Assembly (NCBI GenBank): GCA_946006895.1
Contig: CAMFZO010000066.1
Coordinates: forward strand, 1-7,609
Direction: 5' to 3'
Source of the DNA: an uncultured Clostridia bacterium
GTDB lineage: Bacteria; Bacillota; Clostridia; Oscillospirales; Oscillospiraceae
Length of the DNA stretch: 7,609 nucleotides
Part shown: in pieces, positions 1 to 5,968 of the stretch
How positions within the stretch are numbered: the first letter of the stretch is position 1
Layout: every line of letters starts with the position of its first letter
Notes under the pieces: model-generated
Told to the model about the DNA's origin: nothing
The model's input: the letters and a program-made list of their open reading frames with translations, nothing else
Database searches by the model: none
Made by a program: the position numbers and the translations under genes

Positions 1-54
1 CTGCTTGAACAATTTTTACTTCAAAATATTGTCTAACTTTTCGGGGTCACTTCA
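1..54. mobile_element. Terminal end of an IS3-family (IS150-like) insertion sequence
   Basis: Read on the minus strand from base 54, the sequence begins TGAAGTGACCCCGAAAAGTT and continues AGACA to base 30. This is the usual form of an IS3-family terminal inverted repeat: it starts with TG, then has a CCCC run and an AAAAGTTRGACA block. The outer edge therefore lies at 54 and the element extends off the left side. The TGA at 6-8 could be the last codon of the second transposase frame, which would make this the right end, but only two or three codons are present. Losing a contig at a multicopy IS is common. The match is from memory of the family, and the other end is not available for comparison. 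Confidence 0.5.
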
Positions 55-93
55 CCTTCCTTGCAGGCGTTTTTGTGGCTGTTTATTAATACT

Positions 94-233
94 AGAATCT
101 GATAAAAAGGTTCAAAACCTTTTTATGGCGCCTTCAGGCGCGTCAGATTCTGCATGAGACGACACAGCGTGCGCCAGCACGATGTGAGTGTGCGCAGCAC
201 ACGGGATTCTTGATTAAACTTTTTAATCAAGAA
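94..233. repeat. Non-coding cluster of five hairpins
   Basis: No gene is visible here, but nearly every base can pair. AGAATCTGA (94-102) pairs with TCAGATTCT (143-151) and encloses two hairpins: 103-112 with 116-125 (AT-rich arms, loop CAA) and 128-132 with 137-141 (GCGCC/GGCGC, loop TTCA). Together these can form a three-way junction. Next come 163-172 with 177-186 (one G-A mismatch), 188-193 with 197-202 (GTGTGC/GCACAC), and 206-217 with 222-233, a perfect 12-base arm with a 4-base loop. GATTCT occurs at both 146-151 and 205-210, so the AGAATC at 94-99 has two possible partners. Likely identities are an interspersed palindromic repeat, a MITE-like element or a structured RNA; I cannot choose between them from one copy. 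Confidence 0.6.
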
Positions 234-256
234 TAAGTATAAGTCCGTCAAAAGAC

Positions 257-294
257 AACAGGACCTCTCCCAAGAAGGAGGGGTCCTGTTTTTT
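257..294 (+). terminator. Intrinsic terminator
   Basis: The arm 257-270 (AACAGGACCTCTCC) pairs with 277-290 across a six-base loop. There are 14 pairs including one G-T wobble, and the 3' arm runs directly into a T tract at 289-294. The T tract faces rightward, so it best terminates transcription entering from the left, for example from the insertion sequence. Read leftward, the same hairpin is followed only by the weak tract TTGTCTTTT. It may still stop the minus-strand transporter operon, whose last stop codon is 13 bases away. Confidence 0.85.
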
Positions 295-302
295 ATGGAA
301 AT

Positions 303-1088
303 CTACGAAATATCTTTTCTGCGGTACTTCCCAAATGCCAGAGCCACGCCGAGCACGGCCATTGTTAGCCCCACGGCCAGATAGCCTCCGTTGATTGCGT
401 TTTCCGCGATGATATCCGCGCCTTCCGTGTAGCCGAAAGGCGTGATGTATTTCAGCGCTTTTGCTTTCTCCGTCAGGTTTGCAACGATATTCAGGAAATA
501 GAACATCGCCGCAAGACCAAGACCGACGCCCAGGCTTCCGTGGCGCAGAAAGGCCGAGATTCCGAAAGTGATACCGGCAACCTCAAGCTGCATCAGAAAA
601 TAGGCGAGGAAGAGCAGACCAAGGGTCTTGACAGGCACATCTTCGCCGATGGCCAGGATCGACAGGGCAGTGACCGCAATCACTGCAAGATTGAGGATCA
701 CGATCTGCACGATGACGGCACACAGCTTTTCCGCCACTATTTTTCCCCTTGAAACAGGATGGGTCAGCAGAAATTCCGCAGTATGTTCCTTTTCCTCCTT
801 TGCCAGAGCGGAGATACCGATAAGAGCAGCAAAAAACGCACCGCCCAGACCCAGTACGTTGCCACACTCCACGCCGAAAAAGCCGATAAATTCACCGAAA
901 TTGATCCGATCCATGCCAAAGGCGGCGGAAAAGCTGCCCATATCGGCAAACATAGCGCTGATTTCGCCCATTTGGGTGGACATTTCCGGGTAGATCATCA
1001 CGCAGAGTGCCAGCATAAAGGAAATGGCTGCGGTCCAAATGATGAGGGCGGTTTTTCCTCGCCTCAGTTCGTGCTTAACGATCGTCAT
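303..1088 (-). CDS. ABC-2 type transporter permease
   Basis: This is the membrane-spanning half of an ATP-driven exporter; the substrate cannot be read from sequence. The protein is about 261 residues and shows six hydrophobic segments, roughly at 14-35, 66-93, 122-146, 155-180, 187-205 and 233-252. Between the second and third lies a cytoplasmic stretch (EFLLTHPVSRGKI) typical of ABC-2 permeases that work with a separate ATPase. I chose the ATG at 1088 because the AAGGAGG ribosome site ends nine bases upstream of it. The ATG at 1094 would leave only three bases and adds two residues. The start lies inside the 3' end of the ATPase gene (14-base overlap), so the two are probably translationally coupled and made in equal amounts. 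It is the last gene of the repressor-transporter operon. The family is clear, the substrate unknown. Confidence 0.88.
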   Translation of the reverse strand: MTIVKHELRRGKTALIIWTAAISFMLALCVMIYPEMSTQMGEISAMFADMGSFSAAFGMDRINFGEFIGFFGVECGNVLGLGGAFFAALIGISALAKEEKEHTAEFLLTHPVSRGKIVAEKLCAVIVQIVILNLAVIAVTALSILAIGEDVPVKTLGLLFLAYFLMQLEVAGITFGISAFLRHGSLGVGLGLAAMFYFLNIVANLTEKAKALKYITPFGYTEGADIIAENAINGGYLAVGLTMAVLGVALAFGKYRRKDIS

Positions 1089-1965
1089 TTTCATCTGCCT
1101 CCTTCGCGTAGTAGTGCAAAAAGACCTCCTCCAGGTCCGGCTCTGCGATGGTCACGTCCGTCAGCGGCACGGCAGCCAGGGCTTTGAGCAGCGTCTCCGG
1201 CTTTCCGCTGTAGAGAAAGCTGACGGCGTCGGGCCCTATTTTGATGTCCCTGAGCTGCGCAAGCGCGGGCGCTTCACTGACACCCCGGAGAGTTACCCGC
1301 TTTGCCCCGGTGTGGCCCAGATTCTCCACACTGTCGCAAACCAGCAGCCGCCCGTCACGGATCACAGCGGCGTGTCTGCAATACCGCTGCACCTCCGAAA
1401 GGACGTGGGACGACAGGAAGACCGTTGCGCCGTCTGCGTTGCGCTCCTTCAGAAGGGAGTAGAATTCCCGCTGCATCAATGGGTCCAGGCCGCTGGTGGG
1501 TTCATCCAGGATATAGAGCCTGGGTCTGTGCTGCATGGCGCAGACAATGCCGACCTTTTTTCGGTTTCCCAGAGACAGCTCCTCTACTTTTCGGTTGGGG
1601 TCCAGCTCCAAACGCTCACACAACAGCTTTGCCTCCGACGCGCAGTCTTTTTTCCGCAGATCGGCGGAGAAACGGAGAATGTCCTTTACCCTCATTCCGT
1701 GGTAGAACATAGCCTCCGAGGGCAGATAACCCAAATCCGCAGCGATGGCGCTCCTGCCTTTGCGGATGTCCTGCCCGAAAATCTCCGCAGAACCGCCTGT
1801 GGCGCTGATGAGGCCCAGCAGCGTTCGGATGGTCGTGCTTTTTCCGGCACCGTTGGGGCCGATAAAGCCGAAAAAGTCACCCTCTGCGACAGTCAGGCTG
1901 ACGTCAATGATGCCACGGGCCTTACCGTAATATTTTGTCAGGTGTTCGGTGGTGATAACGTTCAT
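1075..1965 (-). CDS. ABC transporter ATP-binding protein, ABC-2 exporter type
   Basis: This is the cytoplasmic ATPase of the exporter whose permease follows. In its 296 residues the nucleotide-binding domain fills about the first 220. It has Walker A GPNGAGKST (36-44), a GYLPSEAMFY stretch at the Q-loop position (79-88) in the form common in drug-type ABC-2 ATPases, a degenerate signature LSLGN (130-134) in place of LSGGQ, Walker B LYILDEP (150-156), D-loop SGLD (158-161) and the switch histidine in SSH (187). The C-terminal 75 or so residues form the accessory tail usual in this group and end in a DLEEVFLHYY motif. The ATG overlaps the repressor stop as ATGA and has an AAGGAG site eight bases upstream. 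All catalytic elements are present. Similar pairs export peptides, bacteriocins or drugs, and nothing here decides which. Confidence 0.93.
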   Translation of the reverse strand: MNVITTEHLTKYYGKARGIIDVSLTVAEGDFFGFIGPNGAGKSTTIRTLLGLISATGGSAEIFGQDIRKGRSAIAADLGYLPSEAMFYHGMRVKDILRFSADLRKKDCASEAKLLCERLELDPNRKVEELSLGNRKKVGIVCAMQHRPRLYILDEPTSGLDPLMQREFYSLLKERNADGATVFLSSHVLSEVQRYCRHAAVIRDGRLLVCDSVENLGHTGAKRVTLRGVSEAPALAQLRDIKIGPDAVSFLYSGKPETLLKALAAVPLTDVTIAEPDLEEVFLHYYAKEADENDDR

Positions 1966-2582
1966 TCTCTTTTCTCCTTATTTTTATAGATCCCTTTCCA
2001 GAATTCCAAAAGCCTCATGAAGTCCTTTTCCATCTGCGCTGCGTCCAGGCCGCCGTGCTGGAGCATCTCCCAGAGGTAGCCCTCCGACGCCCAGTACATA
2101 TCCCGGTACATCATTTGCAGATCAAGTCCGGGAACAAAATCAGACGGGTCCAGGGAAGCCAAGGTCTTTGCCGCTTTCGCCTCTAAATAGCGTTGATAGC
2201 TGCGCTGGATCTCCCCGCTGACCTGTTCATCCTTTTCGTAAAAGGCCTTGATGACAAAGGCCGCCATATGGGGATAGTGCTCCATGATCTTGAACTTAGC
2301 CCGCATCCCGCGTTCCATCATTTCAAAGAGGTCCTTGGTTTCATAGCATCGGTAGTCCGTCAGATATTCCATCGTGAGCTCCGCGCTTTTCTGCCACAAA
2401 AAGAGATAAAGCTCCTTTTTGTTGCGGAAATAGTGGAACAAGAGGGACTTGCTGATGCCTGCATCGTCAGCGATCTCGCTCATAGGGCTTTTCTTATAGC
2501 TGTTTTGCGAGAAGACCCGAAAGCCCGAATTCAGGATCCTCTCTTGCTTTTCCTCGGGCAGATGAAAAAACTTTTCGTTCAT
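1962..2582 (-). CDS. TetR/AcrR-family transcriptional regulator
   Basis: This is a DNA-binding repressor, probably released by a small ligand, that likely controls its own operon and the downstream ABC exporter. It has 206 residues, normal for the family. The N-terminal helix-turn-helix domain covers about residues 12-58, with the core MSEIADDAGISKSLLFHYF at 34-52 followed by the characteristic NKKELY. The remainder is helical, as expected for the ligand-binding and dimerisation domain, and has no recognisable subfamily motif. The start at 2582 has a GAGGTG ribosome site about five bases upstream. It is the first gene of the operon, and its stop overlaps the ATPase start by four bases. A perfect 8-3-8 inverted repeat lies just upstream, at its own predicted transcription start, which fits autorepression. 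The ligand is unknown. Confidence 0.92.
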   Translation of the reverse strand: MNEKFFHLPEEKQERILNSGFRVFSQNSYKKSPMSEIADDAGISKSLLFHYFRNKKELYLFLWQKSAELTMEYLTDYRCYETKDLFEMMERGMRAKFKIMEHYPHMAAFVIKAFYEKDEQVSGEIQRSYQRYLEAKAAKTLASLDPSDFVPGLDLQMMYRDMYWASEGYLWEMLQHGGLDAAQMEKDFMRLLEFWKGIYKNKEKRE

Positions 2583-2592
2583 AGCACACCTC

Positions 2593-2633
2593 GTTGACCG
2601 TTCCGGTCAACTAATATTATACACCGTTGACCG
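2593..2633 (-). promoter_or_regulatory. Promoter and probable TetR operator of the exporter operon
   Basis: GTTGACCG (2593-2600) and CGGTCAAC (2604-2611) form a perfect inverted repeat with a three-base spacer, and a third GTTGACCG half-site lies at 2626-2633. Between them, on the minus strand, is a consensus -10 box TATAAT (2616-2621); no good -35 box is visible. Transcription would begin near 2609, inside the inverted repeat, so a bound repressor would block initiation. The symmetry and placement match TetR-family operators, but binding is inferred. The site is about 125 bases upstream of spoIIIAA on the opposite strand. Confidence 0.7.
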
Positions 2634-2736
2634 TTTTTGAGAAGACCCCGGACGAAAATTTTCCGTTATGGCGGCACGGCAGCTTTTTGTGTTAATCCTC
2701 CAGTCGGGCGCATAGAGTGTTTCGGAAGTGATGAAT

Positions 2737-3615
2737 ATGCAAAAGGAAATCAGACAGGCCCTGGCCGTCTGTCCGCCGGAGCTGCAGCGCGCGGTGGAGG
2801 CCCTGCCGGAAGCGACGCAGCGGTACATGGAGGAGCTGCGGCTGCGTATCGGACGGGAGGCCGCGGTGACGACAGGGAAGCGGGAAGCTCCCCTTGCCGT
2901 GACCGTCAGGCCGGAGTGGGTGGAGTCCATTCTGGCATCTGCCACGGGACATGCCGTATACTCGGCCCAGGAGATGCTGAAAAACGGCTTCGTGACCCTG
3001 CGTGGTGGTCACCGCTTGGGAATCTGCGGCACTGCGGTCTACCAAAACGGAACGTTGTCGACTCTGAAGGATATTTCCTCCCTGAATCTGCGTATTGCAC
3101 GGGAGATGAAGGGTATCGGGAACCGCGCCGCAGACTGGCTGTGGACAAGGCCCCGCTCCACCCTCATCATCGGTCCGCCGGGCAGGGGAAAGACCACGCT
3201 GCTCCGGGATCTGATCTTTCAGCTCTCCCAACGCTTTTCCCACCGGGTCTGCGTTGCCGACGAGCGGATGGAGCTTGCCGCAGTGGTGGAAGGCAGTCCG
3301 CAGTTTGATCTGGGGCCGAAGACCGATGTGCTCTCCGGGGTAAAAAAGGCCCGTGCTGTGGAAATGCTCCTGCGGACCATGAACCCCCAGTGGATCGCCC
3401 TGGACGAAATCACCTCGGAGGAGGACGTGAATGCCATGGTGCGGGCGTCCTACTGCGGCGTACGGTTCATGGCCACGGCCCATGCGGAAACGCCCTCGGA
3501 GCTTCGCCAGAGGCCGGTCTACCGCTCCATGGTGGAGGCCGGCGTTTTTGAAAACCTCATCGTGATACTACCTGACCGTACTTTAAAGCTGGAAAGGATG
3601 ATCTCCCTTGATTAA
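2737..3615 (+). CDS. spoIIIAA: Stage III sporulation protein AA, SpoIIIA channel ATPase
   Basis: This is the cytoplasmic ATPase of the SpoIIIA complex, related to type II/IV secretion ATPases and acting in the mother cell during engulfment. It has 292 residues against about 307 in Bacillus subtilis. An N-terminal domain carries the conserved RGGHRLGICG motif (89-98). Then come Walker A GPPGRGKTT (146-154), an ADERMEL stretch (174-180) and Walker B-like QWIALDEI (218-225). TAHAE near 255 is the TaH motif typical of the family. Three starts are in frame, GTG 2728, ATG 2731 and ATG 2737. I chose 2737 because GGAAG (2724-2728) ends eight bases before it and overlaps or nearly touches the others. 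It is the first gene of the operon. Sigma-E control is known for the family, but I see no convincing sigma-E promoter here. Confidence 0.95.
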   Translation: MQKEIRQALAVCPPELQRAVEALPEATQRYMEELRLRIGREAAVTTGKREAPLAVTVRPEWVESILASATGHAVYSAQEMLKNGFVTLRGGHRLGICGTAVYQNGTLSTLKDISSLNLRIAREMKGIGNRAADWLWTRPRSTLIIGPPGRGKTTLLRDLIFQLSQRFSHRVCVADERMELAAVVEGSPQFDLGPKTDVLSGVKKARAVEMLLRTMNPQWIALDEITSEEDVNAMVRASYCGVRFMATAHAETPSELRQRPVYRSMVEAGVFENLIVILPDRTLKLERMISLD

Positions 3616-4114
3616 ATGGATCGGCGCAGGTTTGATCTTATTGGGCGCAGGCGGGTTTGGTGTGGGAAAGGCGGCAAAGTTTTACCGTCAGATGCGGCAG
3701 CTACACTCCTTTTCCAACGCTCTCGAGATCCTGAAATGTGAACTCAACTATACGCTTTTGCCGCTGCCGGAGCTGTGCCGCGTGACGGCAGAGCGCTCTG
3801 AACGGGTTTGTGCAGGCGTTTTGCGGGATTATGCACGGCTGTTGGAGCAGGGAAGTCCGCGAAAAATGGCGGCAGCAGCCTGTTTGGAGAACAATGCTCT
3901 CTGTCTGCCGGAGGAAGCGCAGACGGCCCTCCTGGAGATGCTTTCCTCCATGGGACGTTACGATCTCGACGGTGAAAATCGTTTGCTCAGCCGCACCCAG
4001 CTTCGTCTCGAGGCCGCCATTCGCACCGGTGAGGCAGAGAAGCGGCCCATGGTGAAGGGCTATGCCGCGCTGGCTCTCTGCACGGGAGCTGCCCTGGCGA
4101 TCCTGCTGATGTAG
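3608..4114 (+). CDS. spoIIIAB: Stage III sporulation protein AB
   Basis: This is a membrane-anchored component of the SpoIIIA channel in the mother-cell membrane. In secretion-system comparisons it resembles the GspF-like platform proteins and is thought to work with the AA ATPase. It has 168 residues, close to the 171 of Bacillus subtilis. There is an N-terminal hydrophobic segment (about 4-21, glycine-rich), a long helical central region with the family-typical LEILKCELNYTLLPLPEL stretch, and a C-terminal hydrophobic segment (about 150-168) at the very end. The start is TTG, eight bases inside the end of spoIIIAA, with AAGGA (3594-3598) nine bases upstream; no ATG gives the right N terminus. 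The overlap and rare start suggest coupling to spoIIIAA translation. Confidence 0.93.
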   Translation: MIKWIGAGLILLGAGGFGVGKAAKFYRQMRQLHSFSNALEILKCELNYTLLPLPELCRVTAERSERVCAGVLRDYARLLEQGSPRKMAAAACLENNALCLPEEAQTALLEMLSSMGRYDLDGENRLLSRTQLRLEAAIRTGEAEKRPMVKGYAALALCTGAALAILLM

Positions 4115-4115
4115 C

Positions 4116-4310
4116 ATGGATATTGATCTCATCTTCAAAATCGCAGCCGTCGGCATCATCGTCTCCATTCTCAATCAGGTCCTGGTCCGCTCGGGCCGCG
4201 AGGAACAGGCCACCATGACCACGCTGGCAGGACTGGTCGTGGTCCTGCTCATCGTGGTGCAGAAGGTGGCTCAACTGTTCGACCTGGTGAAGAACCTCTT
4301 TGATTTCTGA
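4116..4310 (+). CDS. spoIIIAC: Stage III sporulation protein AC
   Basis: This is a very small integral membrane protein of the SpoIIIA channel. It has 64 residues, against 68 in Bacillus subtilis, and two transmembrane helices at about 7-25 and 35-54, separated by a short charged loop (RSGREEQ). This matches the family, including the VGIIVSILNQVL block. The ATG follows the spoIIIAB stop after one base and has no clear ribosome site, so it is probably translated by ribosomes arriving from spoIIIAB. Its stop shares one base with the spoIIIAD start. SpoIIIAC and AD are related proteins that sit together in the mother-cell membrane. Confidence 0.93.
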   Translation: MDIDLIFKIAAVGIIVSILNQVLVRSGREEQATMTTLAGLVVVLLIVVQKVAQLFDLVKNLFDF

Positions 4311-4702
4311 TGGAGAGGTTTTTACAGGCGGCGGTGCTGGGTGTGCTGACCGTGATACTGACCTCCCTGTTCAAGCAGAAAAACGCGGATCTGGCGCTCC
4401 TGCTGACCCTGGCCGGATGTGTCCTTATCGGGATCCTGCTGGTCCAGCTTGCCGAGCCGGTGGTGTCATTCCTGTCCAGGCTGCGAAATCTGGCCGGTCT
4501 GGATGCGGAGCTGATGACGCCCATGCTCAAGACCGTCGGCATCGGCATTCTGACCCAGATCGGGGCCAACATCTGCAGCGACGCGGGAGAGAACGCCATA
4601 GGGCGGCTCATAGAGGTCTGCGGCGGGATTTTGGCGCTCTACGTAGCACTGCCATTGTTGGAAGCGGTCATTGAAACGGTGGAAACCATGGCGGGAGGAT
4701 AA
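4310..4702 (+). CDS. spoIIIAD: Stage III sporulation protein AD
   Basis: This is an integral membrane component of the SpoIIIA channel with 130 residues, against about 133 in Bacillus subtilis. Hydrophobic segments lie at about 4-21, 28-48 and 103-121, with a more amphipathic one near 73-88. The block at 73-106 is the best family signature: it includes LKTVGIGILTQIGANICSDA and AGENAIGRLIEVCGG. The start overlaps the spoIIIAC stop by one base (TGATG), and no strong ribosome site is seen, which again suggests coupling. The stop codon TAA (4700-4702) forms the base of a 13-pair inverted repeat that opens the unusual gap before spoIIIAE. Confidence 0.94.
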   Translation: MERFLQAAVLGVLTVILTSLFKQKNADLALLLTLAGCVLIGILLVQLAEPVVSFLSRLRNLAGLDAELMTPMLKTVGIGILTQIGANICSDAGENAIGRLIEVCGGILALYVALPLLEAVIETVETMAGG

Positions 4703-4757
4703 TTGATGTGCCGATTCATTTTGAATGGAAACAGGTGCTTGTGTGGCACATCAATTA
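4700..4757 (+). repeat. Perfect 13-base inverted repeat after spoIIIAD
   Basis: TAATTGATGTGCC (4700-4712) is the exact reverse complement of GGCACATCAATTA (4745-4757). A smaller hairpin, ATTCA/TGAAT (4714-4718 with 4722-4726), lies inside the 32-base loop. The repeat includes the spoIIIAD stop codon. It has no T tract strong enough for a good intrinsic terminator; only AATTTT follows. Confidence 0.75.
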
Positions 4758-4765
4758 ATTTTGAT

Positions 4766-4808
4766 AGCCATTTCGCTCGCCACTGCGCGGCAACCGCGAA
4801 ATATGGCT
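4766..4808 (+). repeat. Imperfect inverted repeat between spoIIIAD and spoIIIAE
   Basis: AGCCATTTCGC (4766-4776) pairs with GCGAAATATGGCT (4796-4808), giving eleven pairs with a two-base bulge on the 3' side. The GC-rich 19-base loop can form a further short GCC/GGC pairing. It lies nine bases after the first inverted repeat and five before the third, so the three form one continuous array. Confidence 0.65.
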
Positions 4809-4812
4809 GTTG

Positions 4813-4867
4813 ATTGCTCCCTCAACTCCATCTGCTGTATCATTTAAGATTTAATTTTGGGAGCAAT
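4813..4867 (+). promoter_or_regulatory. Stem-loop covering the spoIIIAE ribosome site
   Basis: ATTGCTCCC (4813-4821) is the exact reverse complement of GGGAGCAAT (4859-4867), across a 37-base AT-rich loop. The GGGAG within the 3' arm is the Shine-Dalgarno sequence of spoIIIAE, seven bases before its ATG at 4871. If the stem forms in mRNA it would hide the ribosome site. Such a fold could limit SpoIIIAE output or be opened by a ribosome, protein or small RNA. A regulatory role is inference; the pairing itself is exact. Confidence 0.55.
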
Positions 4868-4870
4868 AAT

Positions 4871-5968
4871 ATGCGACGAATTTTGCTGTTTCTGATACTT
4901 TTGGCTCTGCTGACGGCCCGGGTCTCGGCGGCGGACGACCTTTCCGTAGACGCAGAGGGTCTGGGTGTGGATACGGAGGTCCTGGAAGAGGGATTGAGCG
5001 ACGAAGCGGCAGAGGCTCTGGCGGACATTTCTCCGGATGGGGATATCGACTTCTGGGGAACGGTGAAGGACCTGTTTTTCAGCGCTCTTTCCAAGGTCGA
5101 CGGCAGCTTTCATGACGGGCTGAAGCTCTGTGCTATCCTCATAGCTATCGTTACCCTTTGCGCTGTGGTACAGATGCTCGGTACCGGGAAGCTCCAGACC
5201 GCCGTACTTGCGGTGGGTGCTCTGGGCATTGCGGCGGCGGTTTTAGGCACCTTTTCGTCCATGCTCCGACTGGCGGAAAGCACGGTGCAGGAGTTGACGG
5301 ACTATTGCGGTTTTTTGTTGCCGGTCCTGGCCTCCACAGCAGCTCTCAGCGGCAGCATGACGGCCTCCACGGCCCTCTACGCCGGAACTGTATTTTTTTC
5401 TCAACTGCTGATGCGTCTGATCTGCAAGGTGCTGCTGCCCTGCGTCTATTTTTATCTGGCGGTGGCGACGGCAGAGGCAGCTCTGTCGGAAAGTGCCCTG
5501 ACGGAGCTGCGGGAGCTGATCGGCTGGCTGATCTCCAAAAGCCTGCGGATTTTGTTGTTTGTATTTCTGGCATACATGACCGCCACCGGCGTTATCAGCG
5601 GCAGTGCGGACGCCTCGGCGCTGAAAGCAACAAAGGCCGCCGTTTCCGGCATGGTGCCAGTTGTGGGGGGCATCCTATCCGACGCGTCGGAGACGATCCT
5701 GGCCGGTGCAGCCATCCTGAAAAACTCTGTGGGCGTATTCGGAATGCTGGCGGTTTTAGCCACCTGTCTGCTGCCCTTTCTCAAGGTGGGCGTCCATTAT
5801 CTGCTGCTGAAGCTCACCGCCGCCGTCTGCGGAAGCGTTGGCTGTAAGGAGCATACGGGACTTCTCAAAAACTGTTCGACGGCCATGGGCTATTTGCTGG
5901 CTATGTGCGGTACCTGCAGCCTGCTGCTGCTTATTTCAGGCGTCTGTTTTTTGAAGGTGGCAGTCTGA
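4871..5968 (+). CDS. spoIIIAE: Stage III sporulation protein AE
   Basis: This is a large polytopic membrane protein of the SpoIIIA channel. It has 365 residues, against about 399 in Bacillus subtilis. Residues 1-20 look like a cleavable signal peptide (MRRILLFLILLALLTARVSA, site after VSA), followed by an acidic extracytoplasmic stretch (22-60). The remainder holds about seven or eight hydrophobic segments, including roughly 84-102, 107-128, 142-160, 183-201, 217-235, 283-303 and 341-363, with the family-typical YCGFLLPVL and ATKAAVSGMVPVVGG blocks. I chose ATG 4871 because it has GGGAG seven bases upstream and puts the signal peptide at the N terminus. A longer frame from a TTG at 4814 would bury it. 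It is the only gene in the operon preceded by a long gap, which holds three inverted repeats. Confidence 0.95.
   Translation: MRRILLFLILLALLTARVSAADDLSVDAEGLGVDTEVLEEGLSDEAAEALADISPDGDIDFWGTVKDLFFSALSKVDGSFHDGLKLCAILIAIVTLCAVVQMLGTGKLQTAVLAVGALGIAAAVLGTFSSMLRLAESTVQELTDYCGFLLPVLASTAALSGSMTASTALYAGTVFFSQLLMRLICKVLLPCVYFYLAVATAEAALSESALTELRELIGWLISKSLRILLFVFLAYMTATGVISGSADASALKATKAAVSGMVPVVGGILSDASETILAGAAILKNSVGVFGMLAVLATCLLPFLKVGVHYLLLKLTAAVCGSVGCKEHTGLLKNCSTAMGYLLAMCGTCSLLLLISGVCFLKVAV

Noticed and set aside
94..294. T-box or riboswitch leader
   Set aside because: No T-box core or known aptamer motif is recognisable, and no gene lies downstream on the same strand for it to control: the next gene is on the opposite strand.
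1024..1989. Long plus-strand open frame of 321 codons opposite the ATPase gene
   Set aside because: It lies antisense to a gene with intact ABC motifs, its product has no recognisable domain, and GC-rich third positions on the other strand explain the absence of stops.
2594..2622. Plus-strand sigma-A promoter TTGACC with 17-base spacing to TTATAC, which could drive spoIIIAA
   Set aside because: The -10 match is only three of six, and the TTGACC is explained by the operator half-site. It is possible but not supported.
2711..2718. CATAGAGT as a sigma-E -10 box for spoIIIAA
   Set aside because: Transcription would start near 2725, inside the GGAAG ribosome site, and the matching -35 region is poor.
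2637..3308. Alternative plus-strand frame over spoIIIAA, and similar frames over spoIIIAE
   Set aside because: These are shadows of the real genes in another frame, with no motif and no ribosome site.
4700..4757. Intrinsic terminator after spoIIIAD
   Set aside because: The stem is strong but the loop is 32 bases and no run of T follows, so efficient termination is unlikely.
4814..4870. Upstream TTG start for spoIIIAE adding 19 residues
   Set aside because: It has no ribosome site, runs through the stem-loop, and would place the signal peptide internally. The ATG at 4871 has GGGAG at ideal spacing.
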